A DNA stretch of 19,749 bases from JAMCXS01 sp964459065 (GTDB lineage Bacteria > Acidobacteriota > Terriglobia > UBA7540): NCBI GenBank assembly GCA_964459065.1, contig CAYWMN010000049.1, positions 1-19,749 of the forward strand, in the 5' to 3' direction. Below, piece by piece: positions 9,201 through 15,305 of the stretch. Numbering within the stretch: the first letter of the stretch is position 1; each line of letters begins with the position of its first letter. Under the pieces are notes generated by a model. That model did not search any database, was not told the origin of the DNA, and saw only the letters and a program-made list of their open reading frames with translations. A program made the position numbers and the translations under genes.

Positions 9201-9482
9201 GGACCTGTCACCACCAAGCGCTGGGAAGCTTCTCGGGACGGCATCGAAGATTTCGACCTGCTGTGGATGATACGGCAGACGGCTCAACGTTCCTCTTCAC
9301 CGCTCGGCAAGCAAGCCCTGCGTTTGATCGATCAAGCCGTCGCCTTCGTGACGAAGGGTCAGCAGAAGGCCAATGACATCAGCCGGCATCTCCATCCCTA
9401 CACGCCGAATTACCAGAAATGGATGGAATACCGCACCCGCTTAATCGAAATGCAGGAACGCCTGATGAGGCAAGCTCAGTGA
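6231..9482 (+). CDS. Exported FG-GAP/VCBS-type beta-propeller fused to a DUF4091/GH123-like domain
   Basis: A 1083-residue exported protein, probably acting on glycans. A signal peptide (about residues 1-30, cut near AKA-ES) follows AGGAGG at 6221-6226. Residues about 35-405 repeat a blade pattern with D-x-D/N-G calcium-type loops: DLDHDGKLDI (146-155), DVNRDGRYEA (237-246), DLNGDGHNEI (287-296). Blade ends look PQQ-like (LYCLNAQGKQQWS). A Pro/Ala-rich linker lies near 438-450, then Ig-like strands (470-535). Residues about 565-1080 resemble DUF4091. They include YAFYIQDEP with adjacent Asp850-Glu851 and the RWEASRDGIEDFDLLWMI segment (997-1014) typical of that C-terminus. In GH123 beta-N-acetylgalactosaminidases an adjacent Asp-Glu pair drives substrate-assisted catalysis, so a related hexosaminidase activity is possible. 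The family call is from memory of motifs, and the substrate is unproven. Confidence 0.78.
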   Translation: MGIRDKSTLGVVRFGIALFLLAALGTIAKAESPGMPVDWSVRFGERTVGTPVSFGSIQSAKGVLVTLASGKILVVNPRGKTVASMKLDLPPATAAVAGDILGDGKTEIAAQDVWGSVYCFSADGRRLWKYSRKDNVGGFRILVLADLDHDGKLDILASSATGHLYAVDLQGKLRLDVQATDYGVSSPAVGDIRHAGEPELVFGTEDGDIYSINSQGELIWAAKQNAYFGRALPLVADVNRDGRYEAYISNAFSEPPYALHAVDAVTGKELWKAPSVLQSYDSTAVADLNGDGHNEILFGDKNTRLYCLNAQGKQQWSTQLDGRGINFAPAIADLQGNGQARIFTVVVEEGPLHHSLYVLDANGHILEALPLSGGGVSSPRLCRFQGEKGLRLLVYSGSGTLICFRPAQNPDRAKILWAGLRNDTNQTGFVSSSVRNQTPPPKPAAPPAVSARRDALLGTNTLAVKQVPPASVLNVRVIEPGGEIQSKILRPQHGQTELQAHFVTARPGPYRVDVRLLAADNHLIRERRLVYTLRPNVKENDADRARKAYHEALEAYLRKEKPSGDALLVQIENPWPDFHAASFFRNVRTPPDQISVQMLGNEYESAAVAVTNLESRPATFRFACGPFQSKDKTSVEARDVVEFHSVPLVLPDTTGRPAEDVLPLLGQGQTLRLNPHETRKVWLIFHSRSLAAGAHRATLRVGDLLSFNPTVEVPIDVKVYPVRLPDHQVYHEHNWIYLAGIRDPRLRNAVMKDALAHGVNVFDIPAVTVEVDSTGKITGAKTKMHDSLIHELRGKAFFLIDGSVGLRWPAAFKPDRQLKEKTYAEALRWYARHMQSLGVSTKDYAFYIQDEPGLFGLDENFKRFVENVRRIKAADPQVQVYANPTGGANPNVLKPLVNLIDVWQPFMELVWQQPAKFGQIFKRRSQYWNYEAPADQRVLNPLGFYRMKPWVAFRMGMNGGGYWVYSYSAYWFRYRSISDDEYGTVYPTAEGPVTTKRWEASRDGIEDFDLLWMIRQTAQRSSSPLGKQALRLIDQAVAFVTKGQQKANDISRHLHPYTPNYQKWMEYRTRLIEMQERLMRQAQ

Positions 9483-9540
9483 CCGGACGAAGGCATTTTG
9501 AAGCAGGATCGTTCAGCAGACCCACCCAAAGCTGCTACAA

Positions 9541-9570
9541 ACTCCGCAGAATCATGCACAGGTGCGGAGT
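9541..9570 (+). terminator. Inverted repeat between the DUF4091 and DUF1349 genes
   Basis: Perfect 8-bp arms ACTCCGCA (9541-9548) and TGCGGAGT (9563-9570) with a 14-nt loop lie about 60 bp past the stop of the DUF4091-fusion gene. No T-run follows. It could be an attenuating or processing hairpin, or a dyad for a protein. No other signal was seen in this 213-bp gap. Confidence 0.35.
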
Positions 9571-9695
9571 CGGAGCAATCATCGGCAATCCACCGTAGGT
9601 CGAGTATCATGAAGCGAGACCGGCTTATCGGTTGGTAAGAATACCGTGCTTGAAGCAGAGCTACGGCAATCTTTAATGAAAAGGATCGGTGCCTC

Positions 9696-10322
9696 ATGTC
9701 TACTGGGTCCACCCCCGCTGTATTCCTTGACGAGCGTTTCGCTGCACAACGACTTGATTCGCGCCTGAAGTGGTTCAATCCCCCGGAGGAGGCGCGCCTT
9801 GACAGCAGGCGAGGGGTGTTGGTGGTGAGCCCGCGAGCCGAAACCGATTTCTGGCAGCGCACGCACTATGGATTCAGGGCTGATAGCGGCCACTTCCTCG
9901 GCGCTGAGGTAGCCGGCGACTTCGCTGTTACGACCGAGGTCCGCTTTCACTTCGAGCACCAATATGATCAAGCAGGATTGCTGGTCCGCGCGACGCCGGA
10001 TTGCTGGATCAAAGCATCCGTAGAGTATGAACCGGATGGTCCACCCAAGCTGGGAGCGGTGGTAACAAACTTCGGCTACTCGGATTGGTCGTTCCAGGAT
10101 TTTTCGGGCGTCGAGGCGGGATTGCGACTCAGAATGCAGAGGCGGATGGGAGACATCACAGTTGCCTACGCCCGTGCCGGTACTTCCGACTGGACGCTGA
10201 TCCGTGTTGCCCATCTTCACTGTGAAGAGCCTTGCCCGCTTCTCTGTGGACTCTATGCGTGCAGTCCGAAGGGTGCCGGGTTCCAGGCAGAATTCTCTTT
10301 TCTCCGCATCGAGCGGGAGTGA
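9696..10322 (+). CDS. DUF1349 (concanavalin A-like fold) protein
   Basis: A 208-residue protein matching the DUF1349 family, a jelly-roll lectin-like fold whose biochemical role is not established. Recognisable features are the opening FLDERFA...LKWFNPPEEARLD, the central FEHQYDQAGLLVRATPDCWIKASVEYEPDGPPKLGAVVTN region (about residues 87-126, partly quoted elsewhere by position only) and the closing GLYACSPKGAGFQAEFSFL. Length is normal for the family. No signal peptide is visible, so it is probably cytoplasmic, unlike the genes on either side. The ATG at 9696 follows AAGGAT at 9 nt, a modest ribosome site. It may bind a sugar or sugar-derived ligand; this rests on fold and neighbourhood only. 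Confidence 0.8.
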   Translation: MSTGSTPAVFLDERFAAQRLDSRLKWFNPPEEARLDSRRGVLVVSPRAETDFWQRTHYGFRADSGHFLGAEVAGDFAVTTEVRFHFEHQYDQAGLLVRATPDCWIKASVEYEPDGPPKLGAVVTNFGYSDWSFQDFSGVEAGLRLRMQRRMGDITVAYARAGTSDWTLIRVAHLHCEEPCPLLCGLYACSPKGAGFQAEFSFLRIERE

Positions 10323-10345
10323 TCAGCCGGTAGCATCGCGTCCGG

Positions 10346-10383
10346 AACGCTCTTGCAGCCGATCGCCTTGAGGCAGCGTTTTT
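10346..10383 (+). terminator. Weak stem followed by a T-run after the DUF1349 gene
   Basis: AACGCT (10346-10351) and AGCGTT (10375-10380) can pair, and the last TT continues into TTT to give five Ts. The 23-nt loop makes the stem weak. It lies 24 bp past the DUF1349 stop and is the only T-tailed inverted repeat in the carbohydrate block. A leaky intrinsic terminator is possible. Confidence 0.25.
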
Positions 10384-10459
10384 CGCCATTGAAGGAAGGC
10401 ACAACTGAAAGGACCAACTTAACTTCATCGTTCTCATTAACATCCATGGAGGTGGGGCC

Positions 10460-11473
10460 ATGTCACACGCTAAAAATCGAAATGGAAATACAAGCCGCAG
10501 GGAATTTCTGGGGAATGTCGCCGCTGGGGTCGGAGGTCTGGCGCTGGCAAGCCGCACCGGCAACGCGGCCGCCGCCCAGCCGCGGCCGGCCGGAAGCGCT
10601 CCAGACTGGATTGCACAGATGGGTCTGGAGCTTTACACGGTCCGCGACATGATGGCCAAAGACTACGAAGGAACCCTGGCCAAGGTTGCGCAAATCGGCT
10701 ACAAAGAAGTCGAGTTGGCTGAAGGGTATAACCGGATGTCGCCAAAGGCTTTTCGTCGCATGCTTGACCGTCTCGGTCTCCGCATGCCCAGCACCCACTC
10801 AGGGATCTCCGCGGGGCCCGACGCCGAAGTTGAAAAGCGGCTCGAGGGTTTCAGGATCATGGGCATTGAATACACCAGCCTTGGCGGCTTCCGGCCCCGG
10901 CACCCTCGCCCGCGCCCCCCGGCCGGAACGAAACCCCACCGGCCGGTCCCGCGAACCGTTGAAGAAGTCAAGGAAGAAGCGGCTTTCTACAACCGCTACG
11001 GAAGATTGGCGCGAAAGTTCGGTATCAAAATTCTGCGGCACAACCACACGACGGAATTTCTACCCTGCGTGGGCGGCAAGCTGACCCCGTATGAGATCCT
11101 CTGTTCGGAAACCGATCCGGAATTTGTCGTCATGCAGATGGATATCGGATGGGCCGAAGTGGCAGGCCAGAACCCCATTGAGTGGTTCCACAAGCATCCG
11201 GGCCGGTTCGTTCTCTGGCACGTCAAAGACGCGGCGTGCCTGAAATGCCTGCCGCCGGGAACCGACGAATATACCCGCGTGCATGCGGCCCGCCTGGTTC
11301 CCGTGGGCGAAGGGGATATCGACTACGGAGAGATTTTCAAATATGCAGGCCTTGCCGGGATGAAACACTTCTTCGTCGAGCAGGATTCAGCCGCCGCCTG
11401 GGGAGACTCTGTGGCTGCCGCCCGGGTCAGCTACCAACATCTGCACGCGACACTTACCCGTGTGGACGGGTAG
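10460..11473 (+). CDS. Tat-exported sugar phosphate isomerase/epimerase-like protein (xylose isomerase-like TIM barrel)
   Basis: A 337-residue member of the xylose isomerase-like/AP-endonuclease-2 TIM-barrel family, which isomerises or epimerises sugars and cyclitols using a divalent metal. A twin-arginine signal (SRREFLG, residues 12-18) precedes a hydrophobic stretch and NAAAAQ, implying folded export to the periplasm. Barrel motifs include LELYTVRD (56-63), YKEVELAEGY (81-90), the metal-ligand candidates in MDIGW (Asp228), HVKD (His254) and VEQD (Glu307), and GEGDIDYGEIF (283-293). Residues about 145-164 form a Pro/Arg-rich insertion between barrel segments that I would not expect in a typical member. 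GGAGG at 10448-10452 lies 7 nt before the ATG. Substrate unknown; neighbours suggest a sugar released by the glycosidases. Confidence 0.86.
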   Translation: MSHAKNRNGNTSRREFLGNVAAGVGGLALASRTGNAAAAQPRPAGSAPDWIAQMGLELYTVRDMMAKDYEGTLAKVAQIGYKEVELAEGYNRMSPKAFRRMLDRLGLRMPSTHSGISAGPDAEVEKRLEGFRIMGIEYTSLGGFRPRHPRPRPPAGTKPHRPVPRTVEEVKEEAAFYNRYGRLARKFGIKILRHNHTTEFLPCVGGKLTPYEILCSETDPEFVVMQMDIGWAEVAGQNPIEWFHKHPGRFVLWHVKDAACLKCLPPGTDEYTRVHAARLVPVGEGDIDYGEIFKYAGLAGMKHFFVEQDSAAAWGDSVAAARVSYQHLHATLTRVDG

Positions 11474-11517
11474 ACGATTTTACCCTTTAGGAATGGCCGC
11501 ACGCCCGACTGGGTGAA

Positions 11518-11557
11518 GCACCTTCGTGGAGGTAAACTCTCCTGCCGGCGAAGGTGC
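11518..11557 (+). terminator. Strong hairpin between the isomerase-like and GH3 genes
   Basis: A perfect 9-bp stem GCACCTTCG (11518-11526) / CGAAGGTGC (11549-11557) encloses GGAG (11528-11531) / CTCC (11539-11542). It starts about 45 nt after the upstream stop codon. No T-tract follows (AAAGTC). A processing, stabilising or factor-dependent termination element is more likely than an intrinsic terminator. The rest of this 216-bp gap showed no convincing promoter. Confidence 0.42.
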
Positions 11558-11689
11558 AAAGTCTCGAGACGGACGCGGTCGTTCAGCGTAACGGATCGCG
11601 CCCTTACTCAATTGTCATGACTCCGGCTCCAAGCGGTCTGCCTGTTCTGGCCGAAGGGTGGACTGCCCCGCCGGCGGAGGAGTTTTCTG

Positions 11690-13930
11690 ATGACTATGAA
11701 TAAATGGTTTCCCCTGTTATTGGTTTTTGTCGCCTTCGCGACAGGCTTGAAGTCCCTGAACAGACGCGTCGTAGCTTCACCATCGACGGTCGCGCCTGCT
11801 GAACCCCAACTCGATCGACGGGTCAACGAACTTCTTGCCCGCATGACCACCCAGGAAAAGATTGGGCAGTTGGCGGCGTTTAAAGGAGACCCCGCGATGC
11901 CGGAATTGATCCGCAAGGGCGAAGTCGGCTCGATTTTTGGGGTCAGAAATCCCGCCGAAATTGCCCGGTTGCAGCACATCGCCGTTACAGAGTCGCCCTT
12001 ACATATTCCAATTCTATTCGGGTTGGACATCATCCACGGCTACCGAACAGTCTTCCCCATTCCGTTGGCAATGGCCGGGTCGTTCGACCCGAAACTGGAA
12101 CAGGAGGAGGCTGCAATCGCCGCGTCAGAGGCCACCGCGGCCGGCCAGCGGTGGACCTTCGCGCCCATGGTCGATATCGCCCGCGATCCCCGGTGGGGAC
12201 GGATTACTGAAGGCGCCGGCGAAGATCCTTTCTTAGGCGCGGCCATGGCAGCGGCGCAAGTACGCGGATTTCAAGGCGACAATCTCGCCAATCCGCACCA
12301 CTTGCTTGCCTGCGCAAAACACTTTGCAGCCTATGGCGCCGCCGAGGGCGGTCGCGATTACAACACCGTTGATATGTCCACGCAACTTCTGCGCAACGTT
12401 TACCTGCGGCCTTTCCATGCGGCGGTTCAAGCCGGAGTCGGGTCCGTGATGACTGCTTTCAATGCTCTCAATGGTGTGCCTGGTGTCGAAAACCGTTTTC
12501 TCCTGCAACAGGTCCTCCGCGGGGAATGGGGTTTCAAGGGCATGGTGACGAGTGACTACGATGCTGTGAATGAACTGATTTCTCACGGGGTTGCTGCTAA
12601 CACCACGCAGGCCGTCCGGGAAGCGCTTTCCGCCGGCACGGACATGGACATGAACGACGGACTCTACCTTAAAGATCTGCCGGCGTTGGTTGCCGAAGGG
12701 CGCATCCCGATGGCAGTTTTGAACGGGGCCGTACGGCACATTTTGCGCGTCAAATTCCAATTGGGACTCTTCGACCATACCTACACCGCAGCGGACGCCT
12801 CAAGGGCTGCAACACACTGGTTGACTCCTGCCGCCCGTGCTGCGGCAAAATCGGCGGAGGAACGCTCCGCCATACTTCTTCGCAATTCCGGCCGCCTGCT
12901 GCCACTCGACAAGAGCCTCAAGACAGTCGCGGTGATTGGTCCGCTCGCTCAAAACGGCAGAGAGCCCTTGAGTTCATGGCGCGGTGACGGCGACCCTAAA
13001 GACACCGTCACGATTCTGGACGGCCTGAAACAGCAGTTGCCGAACGCGCGCTTCCTGGTAGAAAAAGGAGTGGCTGTGAGAGGAGACAGCCAGGAAGAGG
13101 CCGAAGCCGGTATTGCCCGTGCCGTGGCTGCGGCGCGGCAGGCACAAGTAGCGATTCTGACGCTGGGTGAAACCGCCGACATGGCCGGCGAGGCCGCTTC
13201 CCGCTCGTCCCTCAATCTACCGGGCCATCAGGAGCAACTGCTCGAGGCGGTGGTCAAGACAGGAACGCCGGTGGTATTACTGCTGATGAACGGTCATCCG
13301 CTGACGATCGCATGGGCGGCGAAGCATGTGCCTGCCATTCTTGAGCTTTGGGTGGGGGGAACGGAGGTCGGCAGCGCTGCCGCGGACTTGCTGCTTGGCA
13401 AGGCGAATCCAGGAGGGAAATTGCCGGTTAGCATCCCCCGCACCGTCGGCCAAATCCCTATTTACTACGATCATCTCAACACGGGTCGCCCAGGCACATC
13501 GAAAGGTCCCAATGTTTCGCGTTACCTGGACCTTCCGCTGGGCCCGCTTTACCGTTTCGGGTACGGCTTGAGTTACACAACTTTTCGCTTCTCAAACCTG
13601 GTCCTGGGTGCGCACGCGATGACCCGCGATGGCAGCCTTGAAGTTTCCGCCACGATCACAAACACCGGGAATCGTGCCGGTGACGAGGTAGCCCAGCTTT
13701 ACATCCGCCAACGAGTGGCCACCTTGTCGCAGCCGATCCGCGAGCTCAAGGGCTTTGAACGGATTAGTCTGCAGCCTGGGCAAAGCCAAGTTGTGCGGTT
13801 CACGCTTAAGGCCCGGCAATTGGGTTTCTGGGATAACGAAAGCCGTTTCCGTGTTGAACCCGGGGCGTTTGATTTGTGGGTCGGCGACAGCTCGGCAGGC
13901 GGACTGCATACGTCATTCTTTGTGAAGTAA
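11690..13930 (+). CDS. bglX: Glycoside hydrolase family 3 beta-glucosidase, BglX type
   Basis: A 746-residue exo-acting beta-glycosidase that removes terminal beta-linked glucose (some members xylose) from oligosaccharides, probably in the periplasm. GGAGGAG (11676-11682) lies 7 nt before the chosen ATG; a second ATG is two codons later. A hydrophobic leader (MNKWFPLLLVFVAFATG) is consistent with export. The GH3 N-domain carries DIARDPRWGRITEGAGEDP (162-180), KHFAAYGAAEGGRDY (210-224) and the nucleophile Asp289 in VTSDYDAV. The second domain carries GEAASRSSLNLPGHQ with Glu501 as the likely acid/base. VGQIPIYYDHLNTGRP, FGYGLSYTTF and a C-terminal fibronectin-III-like domain (about 650-740) match E. 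coli BglX strongly. All key residues are present and length is normal. Last gene of the putative carbohydrate block. Confidence 0.95.
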   Translation: MTMNKWFPLLLVFVAFATGLKSLNRRVVASPSTVAPAEPQLDRRVNELLARMTTQEKIGQLAAFKGDPAMPELIRKGEVGSIFGVRNPAEIARLQHIAVTESPLHIPILFGLDIIHGYRTVFPIPLAMAGSFDPKLEQEEAAIAASEATAAGQRWTFAPMVDIARDPRWGRITEGAGEDPFLGAAMAAAQVRGFQGDNLANPHHLLACAKHFAAYGAAEGGRDYNTVDMSTQLLRNVYLRPFHAAVQAGVGSVMTAFNALNGVPGVENRFLLQQVLRGEWGFKGMVTSDYDAVNELISHGVAANTTQAVREALSAGTDMDMNDGLYLKDLPALVAEGRIPMAVLNGAVRHILRVKFQLGLFDHTYTAADASRAATHWLTPAARAAAKSAEERSAILLRNSGRLLPLDKSLKTVAVIGPLAQNGREPLSSWRGDGDPKDTVTILDGLKQQLPNARFLVEKGVAVRGDSQEEAEAGIARAVAAARQAQVAILTLGETADMAGEAASRSSLNLPGHQEQLLEAVVKTGTPVVLLLMNGHPLTIAWAAKHVPAILELWVGGTEVGSAAADLLLGKANPGGKLPVSIPRTVGQIPIYYDHLNTGRPGTSKGPNVSRYLDLPLGPLYRFGYGLSYTTFRFSNLVLGAHAMTRDGSLEVSATITNTGNRAGDEVAQLYIRQRVATLSQPIRELKGFERISLQPGQSQVVRFTLKARQLGFWDNESRFRVEPGAFDLWVGDSSAGGLHTSFFVK

Positions 13931-14202
13931 CGACGTCGTATTCGCGGCATTCTGCACAATCTGGTGTTCAAACATGGACATTGGTTTTGTGTGAGCCAGC
14001 GATGGGATGGACTCGAAAACCTTGAACTGGCGGAGCAGGTGGACGCCCGAGTCGAAACGGAGCAGTAATCTGACAGGCCCGAAGAATCGGAAAAACTCAC
14101 TCTGGAAATGGTGCAGAACTTCGAGGCCGCTCACTCCGCAACAATCCGCAACCAGAGGGGGGAAGCAGAAGAAGCAGTCTCTCTGCAAGTTGTGGCATCG
14201 AT

Positions 14203-14277
14203 TGGTAGCGGGGGGGAGGATTGAACTCCCGACCTAGGGATTATGAGACCCTCGCTCTACCACTGAGCTACCCCGCC
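14203..14277 (-). tRNA. tRNA with CAU anticodon (elongator Met, or possibly Ile2)
   Basis: Folding the minus strand by eye gives a 75-nt cloverleaf. It has acceptor GGCGGGG paired with CCCCGCT (first pair G-U), D arm GCTC/GAGC with a 7-nt loop, anticodon loop CTCATAA (14241-14247; anticodon 14243-14245), variable loop AGGTC, T arm GGGAG-TTCAATC-CTCCC, discriminator A and an encoded CCA (14203-14205). The anticodon stem AGGGT/TCCCT has a T-T mismatch next to the loop. The fully complementary or G-U first acceptor pair argues against initiator tRNA, which has an unpaired 1-72. Whether C34 is modified to lysidine (Ile2) cannot be read from sequence. Confidence 0.92.
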
Positions 14278-14324
14278 ACTGAATTGAAACCTTTGCGGTT
14301 ACTGAGGATTTAGGTCCATCAGCA

Positions 14325-14354
14325 AGTTTAGGCGATAGGGGGCTTTCGGGTCAA
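14325..14354 (-). promoter_or_regulatory. Candidate promoter of the CAU tRNA
   Basis: On the minus strand TTGACC (14354-14349) and TAAACT (14330-14325) are 18 nt apart, matching the -35 and -10 consensus at 5 and 4 of 6 positions. The tRNA 5' end lies about 48 nt downstream of the -10, which fits a short precursor leader. Confidence 0.5.
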
Positions 14355-14399
14355 GAAACGAAGGGAACCCGCCATGCCGAGCTGCGCCTCTTGAAGCAG

Positions 14400-14420
14400 G
14401 CAAATGAAGCTTTCGTTTGC
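14400..14420. repeat. 21-bp near-perfect palindrome
   Basis: Arms GCAAATGAAG and CTTTCGTTTGC meet at a central C: 8 of 10 positions pair as Watson-Crick and the other two as G-T. Adjacent is a pair of TGTCGA repeats (14421-14426 and 14431-14436). It lies upstream of both the tRNA promoter (minus) and the promoter at 14507 (plus). It could be an operator; nothing identifies the protein. Confidence 0.35.
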
Positions 14421-14506
14421 TGTCGAGTGTTGTCGACCCACCGCTTCTGAGCCTGTTTCATAACTTCATAATACTGGAAACGATTTTTGCCCCAAGGAAT
14501 TAGATG

Positions 14507-14537
14507 TTGCACTCTGCTCCAAGGGATGGTATATAAT
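14507..14537 (+). promoter_or_regulatory. Candidate extended -10 promoter for the 14754-16895 unit
   Basis: TTGCAC (14507-14512), a 17-nt spacer, then TATATA (14530-14535) overlapping TATAAT (14532-14537), with a TG dinucleotide just upstream (ATGGTATATAAT). The extended -10 compensates for a poor -35. The leader to the ATG at 14754 would be about 210 nt and includes the small stem at 14626-14642. Confidence 0.45.
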
Positions 14538-14753
14538 CGGACCAAACACACTTCATATGTGGGCATCTTTAGAATGATATTTGACTTCGTGGTGACACGT
14601 AATTTCGTAAGCACTGCACCGCCCTTCTGGCTTTTTTCCAGAGTTCTGTTTCGTCACTGAAAGTTTCCCAAAATCTTCACAACCCTGGTCTCCCGGCGAG
14701 TTTTTAGCTTCAGCACATTCCAAAACCTGTGACTGCAGGAGAAAGGACTGACA

Positions 14754-15245
14754 ATGGCATCAGATATCATCCTCAAGAACGACTACGTGGAAGTAGTCGG
14801 CGGCATCCAGGTAAAACAAAAAGATGACAAGCATTCCCACCCCTATCTTTCTGTGAGTGTTCAACCGGGCAACGAAGCGACGCTCGCCTTGGGTTCCAAA
14901 AGCACGAAAACTTCTGGAAAAATGTGGATTCGCAAATCAGACGGGTCTCCCATAGCCAGAATCGATCAGGGATTCTGCAATATCAAGTCGCGCACAATCA
15001 ATCTCCACTGCGATCGCTTGCGCCTGGAGAGTTCGGGAGTCGTGATTGATATCGGCTCCAAGGACATTCGCGTCACCCGCAAGGGTGCTGGACGCACCTC
15101 GGCAAAATCTTTCAACCTGATCAAGGTTTTGGAATCGCTTGAACAACTCCAACAAGACATTCTTCGCCAGAAAATAGAACGCCCGAAAATAGGACGTCCC
15201 AAGATATCGCGCCCGAGAGTCAGACGCCCGAAAATCGGACACTAG
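14754..15245 (+). CDS. Unrecognised 163-residue protein with a C-terminal Arg-Pro-Lys-Ile pentapeptide tail
   Basis: I do not recognise a family. The start is well supported: AGGAG and AAAGGA lie upstream, the latter 6 nt from the ATG. There is no signal peptide or membrane segment. Residues about 3-110 alternate short hydrophobic and polar stretches (GGIQVKQKDD, ATLALGSKSTKTSGKMWIR, ARIDQGFCNIKSRTINLHC), suggesting a beta-rich, perhaps beta-helical or stacked-strand fold. Residues about 119-140 (SFNLIKVLESLEQLQQDILR) look like an amphipathic helix or short coiled coil. The tail (138-162) is five pentapeptides: RQKIE, RPKIG, RPKIS, RPRVR, RPKIG, strongly basic. It is 60 bp upstream of the SGNH hydrolase gene on the same strand, so the two are probably co-transcribed. 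Possible roles include scaffold or cargo partner; this is speculation. Confidence 0.75.
   Translation: MASDIILKNDYVEVVGGIQVKQKDDKHSHPYLSVSVQPGNEATLALGSKSTKTSGKMWIRKSDGSPIARIDQGFCNIKSRTINLHCDRLRLESSGVVIDIGSKDIRVTRKGAGRTSAKSFNLIKVLESLEQLQQDILRQKIERPKIGRPKISRPRVRRPKIGH
15165..15239 (+). repeat. Five-copy 15-bp tandem repeat inside the small protein gene
   Basis: Five contiguous 15-bp units (15165, 15180, 15195, 15210, 15225) share the pattern cgcccgaaaatagga with scattered changes, and the stop codon follows one codon after the last unit. Units are in frame, so copy-number changes would add or remove whole pentapeptides. Units 2 and 5 are nearly identical; unit 3 differs most. Confidence 0.85.
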
Positions 15246-15305
15246 CGATTCGCCACCCGGCTGATTAGTAGAATTCAATCCAATGAGTTCAGAAAGGAGG
15301 AAGAA

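Larger units (their letters stand above)
14278..14753. other. Intergenic region between the tRNA and the small repeat-tailed protein gene
   Basis: It holds the tRNA promoter, a 21-bp near-palindrome (14400-14420), a candidate promoter (14507-14535) and a small stem TCTGG/CCAGA around six Ts (14626-14642). An 87-codon open stretch on the minus strand (14614-14351) has no recognisable domain or ribosome site and overlaps the tRNA promoter, so I do not call it a gene. DNA from about 14455 to 14610 is AT-richer than its surroundings. Confidence 0.45.

Noticed and set aside
9579..10220. 213-codon open frame on the minus strand over the DUF1349 gene
   Set aside because: The plus-strand frame matches DUF1349 and has a ribosome site; the minus frame has neither.
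12233..12778. 181-codon minus-strand open frame within the GH3 gene
   Set aside because: Overlaps the GH3 catalytic core in antisense; no motif.
14203..14277. tRNA gene as the attachment site of an integrated element
   Set aside because: No second copy of its 3' end, no integrase and no mobility gene is present in the window.
14351..14614. 87-codon minus-strand open frame upstream of the tRNA
   Set aside because: No ribosome site or family resemblance, and it runs over the probable tRNA promoter. I considered a transposase remnant but saw no supporting motif or terminal repeats.
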